A stretch of 64,000 bases of DNA from NCBI RefSeq assembly GCF_947501405.1, contig NZ_CANMVK010000001.1, positions 124,001-188,000 on the forward strand, written 5' to 3'. Within the stretch, counting starts at the first letter, position 1. Each line of letters opens with the position of its first letter. This DNA comes from an uncultured Hoeflea sp. GTDB taxonomy: Bacteria; Pseudomonadota; Alphaproteobacteria; Rhizobiales; Rhizobiaceae. Both the position numbers and the translations under genes were made by a program. A model generated the notes under the pieces. It ran no database searches. It saw only the letters and a list, made by a program, of their open reading frames with translations, and had not been told where the DNA came from. This document shows, one piece after another, positions 63,202-64,000 of this stretch.

Positions 63202-64000
63202 ATGGAACGACCTTGGACCGCATTTTACGGCCCGGCCGTACGCAGTGACATCGGCGAGATGCCGTTTCGAAATCTTGGAGACCTGATCAGCCACACGGCT
63301 GATGTCTACACCGATCAGCCGGCGTTTACCGTCTGCCTGCCCAACGGCATGAACGGAACGCTGAGTTTCAGACAAGTCGATGAAATGTCGACCGCACTTG
63401 CCGCCTATCTGCGTGAAGTGGCAGGCCTTGAGCCCGGCGACCGGGTGGCGCTGCAAGTGCCCAACAGCCTGCCGTTTCCGGTTGCTGCCTTTGCGGTGTT
63501 CAAGGCGGGCTGTGTGCTTGTCAACGTCAATCCGCTCTACACGGCGGAGGAGATGGCCAAGCAATTCGCAGATTCCCGGCCCGCCGCGCTGATTATCATC
63601 GACATGTTCGCCGACAAGCTGCCCGAAGCGCTGAAGGGTCACCATATTCCAACGGTGATCGTTACAAGGGTGGCGGAATTCATGCCGGCCCTGCCCAAGA
63701 TGATCGTCGGCCTTGTTCAAAAGCACTGGGACAAGTCCATCCACCCGGTGGAGGTGGCCCATATCCGGTTGCCCGACGCCATTGCGGCCGGCCATGCCCA
63801 TCTCGATCCGGGCCGGGTCGCCTCAGGGTCCTACACCACCGGCGTGGAGCCGGATGACATTGCCTGCCTGCAATATACCGGCGGCACCACCGGCGTGTCC
63901 AAAGGCGCGATGCTGTCACACCGCAACATCATCATGAACATGGCGCAGACCATGGAGATGATCAGCGGCGTAACCAAGGGCAAGGAAGTGGCGCTGACGG
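63202..64000 (+). CDS. fadD: long-chain acyl-CoA synthetase (5' part only)
   Basis: 266 codons to the window edge. The protein starts MERPWTAFYGPAVRSDIGEM. An adenylate-forming enzyme with the AMP-binding motif YTGGTTGVSKGAML (P-loop) near 228-241 and an upstream VNVNPLYTAEEM segment typical of FadD-type fatty acid-CoA ligases. Its C-terminal domain lies beyond the window. GGGAGGGGC precedes the ATG. Whether it is fadD in the strict sense or a related ligase is not certain. Confidence 0.85.
   Translation, partial: MERPWTAFYGPAVRSDIGEMPFRNLGDLISHTADVYTDQPAFTVCLPNGMNGTLSFRQVDEMSTALAAYLREVAGLEPGDRVALQVPNSLPFPVAAFAVFKAGCVLVNVNPLYTAEEMAKQFADSRPAALIIIDMFADKLPEALKGHHIPTVIVTRVAEFMPALPKMIVGLVQKHWDKSIHPVEVAHIRLPDAIAAGHAHLDPGRVASGSYTTGVEPDDIACLQYTGGTTGVSKGAMLSHRNIIMNMAQTMEMISGVTKGKEVALT

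Overview
The window reads as a high-GC chromosomal segment of an alphaproteobacterium in the Rhizobiales, most likely a Rhizobiaceae relative such as Hoeflea (genus is inference). The pointers are a fused anthranilate synthase trpE(G) behind a WWW-type trpL leader, the type-2 leuA, the petABC-apt block, the prs-rplY-pth-ychF order, the lgt-midA-pgeF block, and RIME-like palindromic repeats. Nearly everything is core or conserved housekeeping sequence. I see no prophage, transposase, integrase, CRISPR array, rRNA or tRNA.

Layout. 1-6.3 kb: a truncated DUF4342 gene, a secreted YHYH protein, a PAP2 phosphatase, the trp attenuator with trpE(G), a small cytochrome c and a CDF cation exporter, then a coiled-coil gene that looks frameshifted. 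6.3-11.3 kb: a secreted orphan, a threonine dehydratase-like enzyme, a CbiM-type cobalt permease under a cobalamin riboswitch, an EamA exporter, and an ArsR/AHSA1 pair with inverted-repeat operators. 11.7-18.3 kb: a DEAD-box helicase, a ClpP paralogue, rsgA, a candidate leucine leader peptide with leuA, and an alpha/beta hydrolase. 18.4-22.4 kb: a tail-anchored protein, a phosphoesterase, a Nudix enzyme, a xi-class glutathione transferase and a GNAT. 22.5-29.3 kb: a leftward four-gene MoxR/DUF58/DUF4159/VWA-like operon. 29.5-32.0 kb: a rightward DUF1285-Nudix-CCA transferase operon with 4-nt overlaps.

32.2-43.3 kb: DUF1059, hemF, soxR with a textbook SoxR operator facing a VOC-domain gene, trmL, two ABC exporter half-molecules, the cytochrome bc1 genes petABC and apt. 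43.4-49.5 kb: two MaoC proteins, small membrane proteins, ychF, a YHS protein, pth and rplY. 49.6-54.8 kb: a LysR regulator, a rhodanese-chrA pair, prs and a lipoprotein. 54.8-58.9 kb: a leftward run of M24 peptidase, pgeF, midA and lgt. 59-64 kb: a ubiK-like gene, a six-site GANTC cluster before a YbjN gene and proC, csaA, an EnvZ-like kinase, and the 5' part of an acyl-CoA ligase.

The most interesting signals are regulatory. Two amino-acid leader peptides (trp, recognised; leu, inferred) share an apparently leaderless layout with an identical 7-nt gap from the -10 box to ATG. A 110-bp two-palindrome repeat supplies the stop codon of both rplY and prs. A dense GANTC (CcrM) cluster lies in front of the YbjN-proC genes. 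No clearly new multi-gene system was found.
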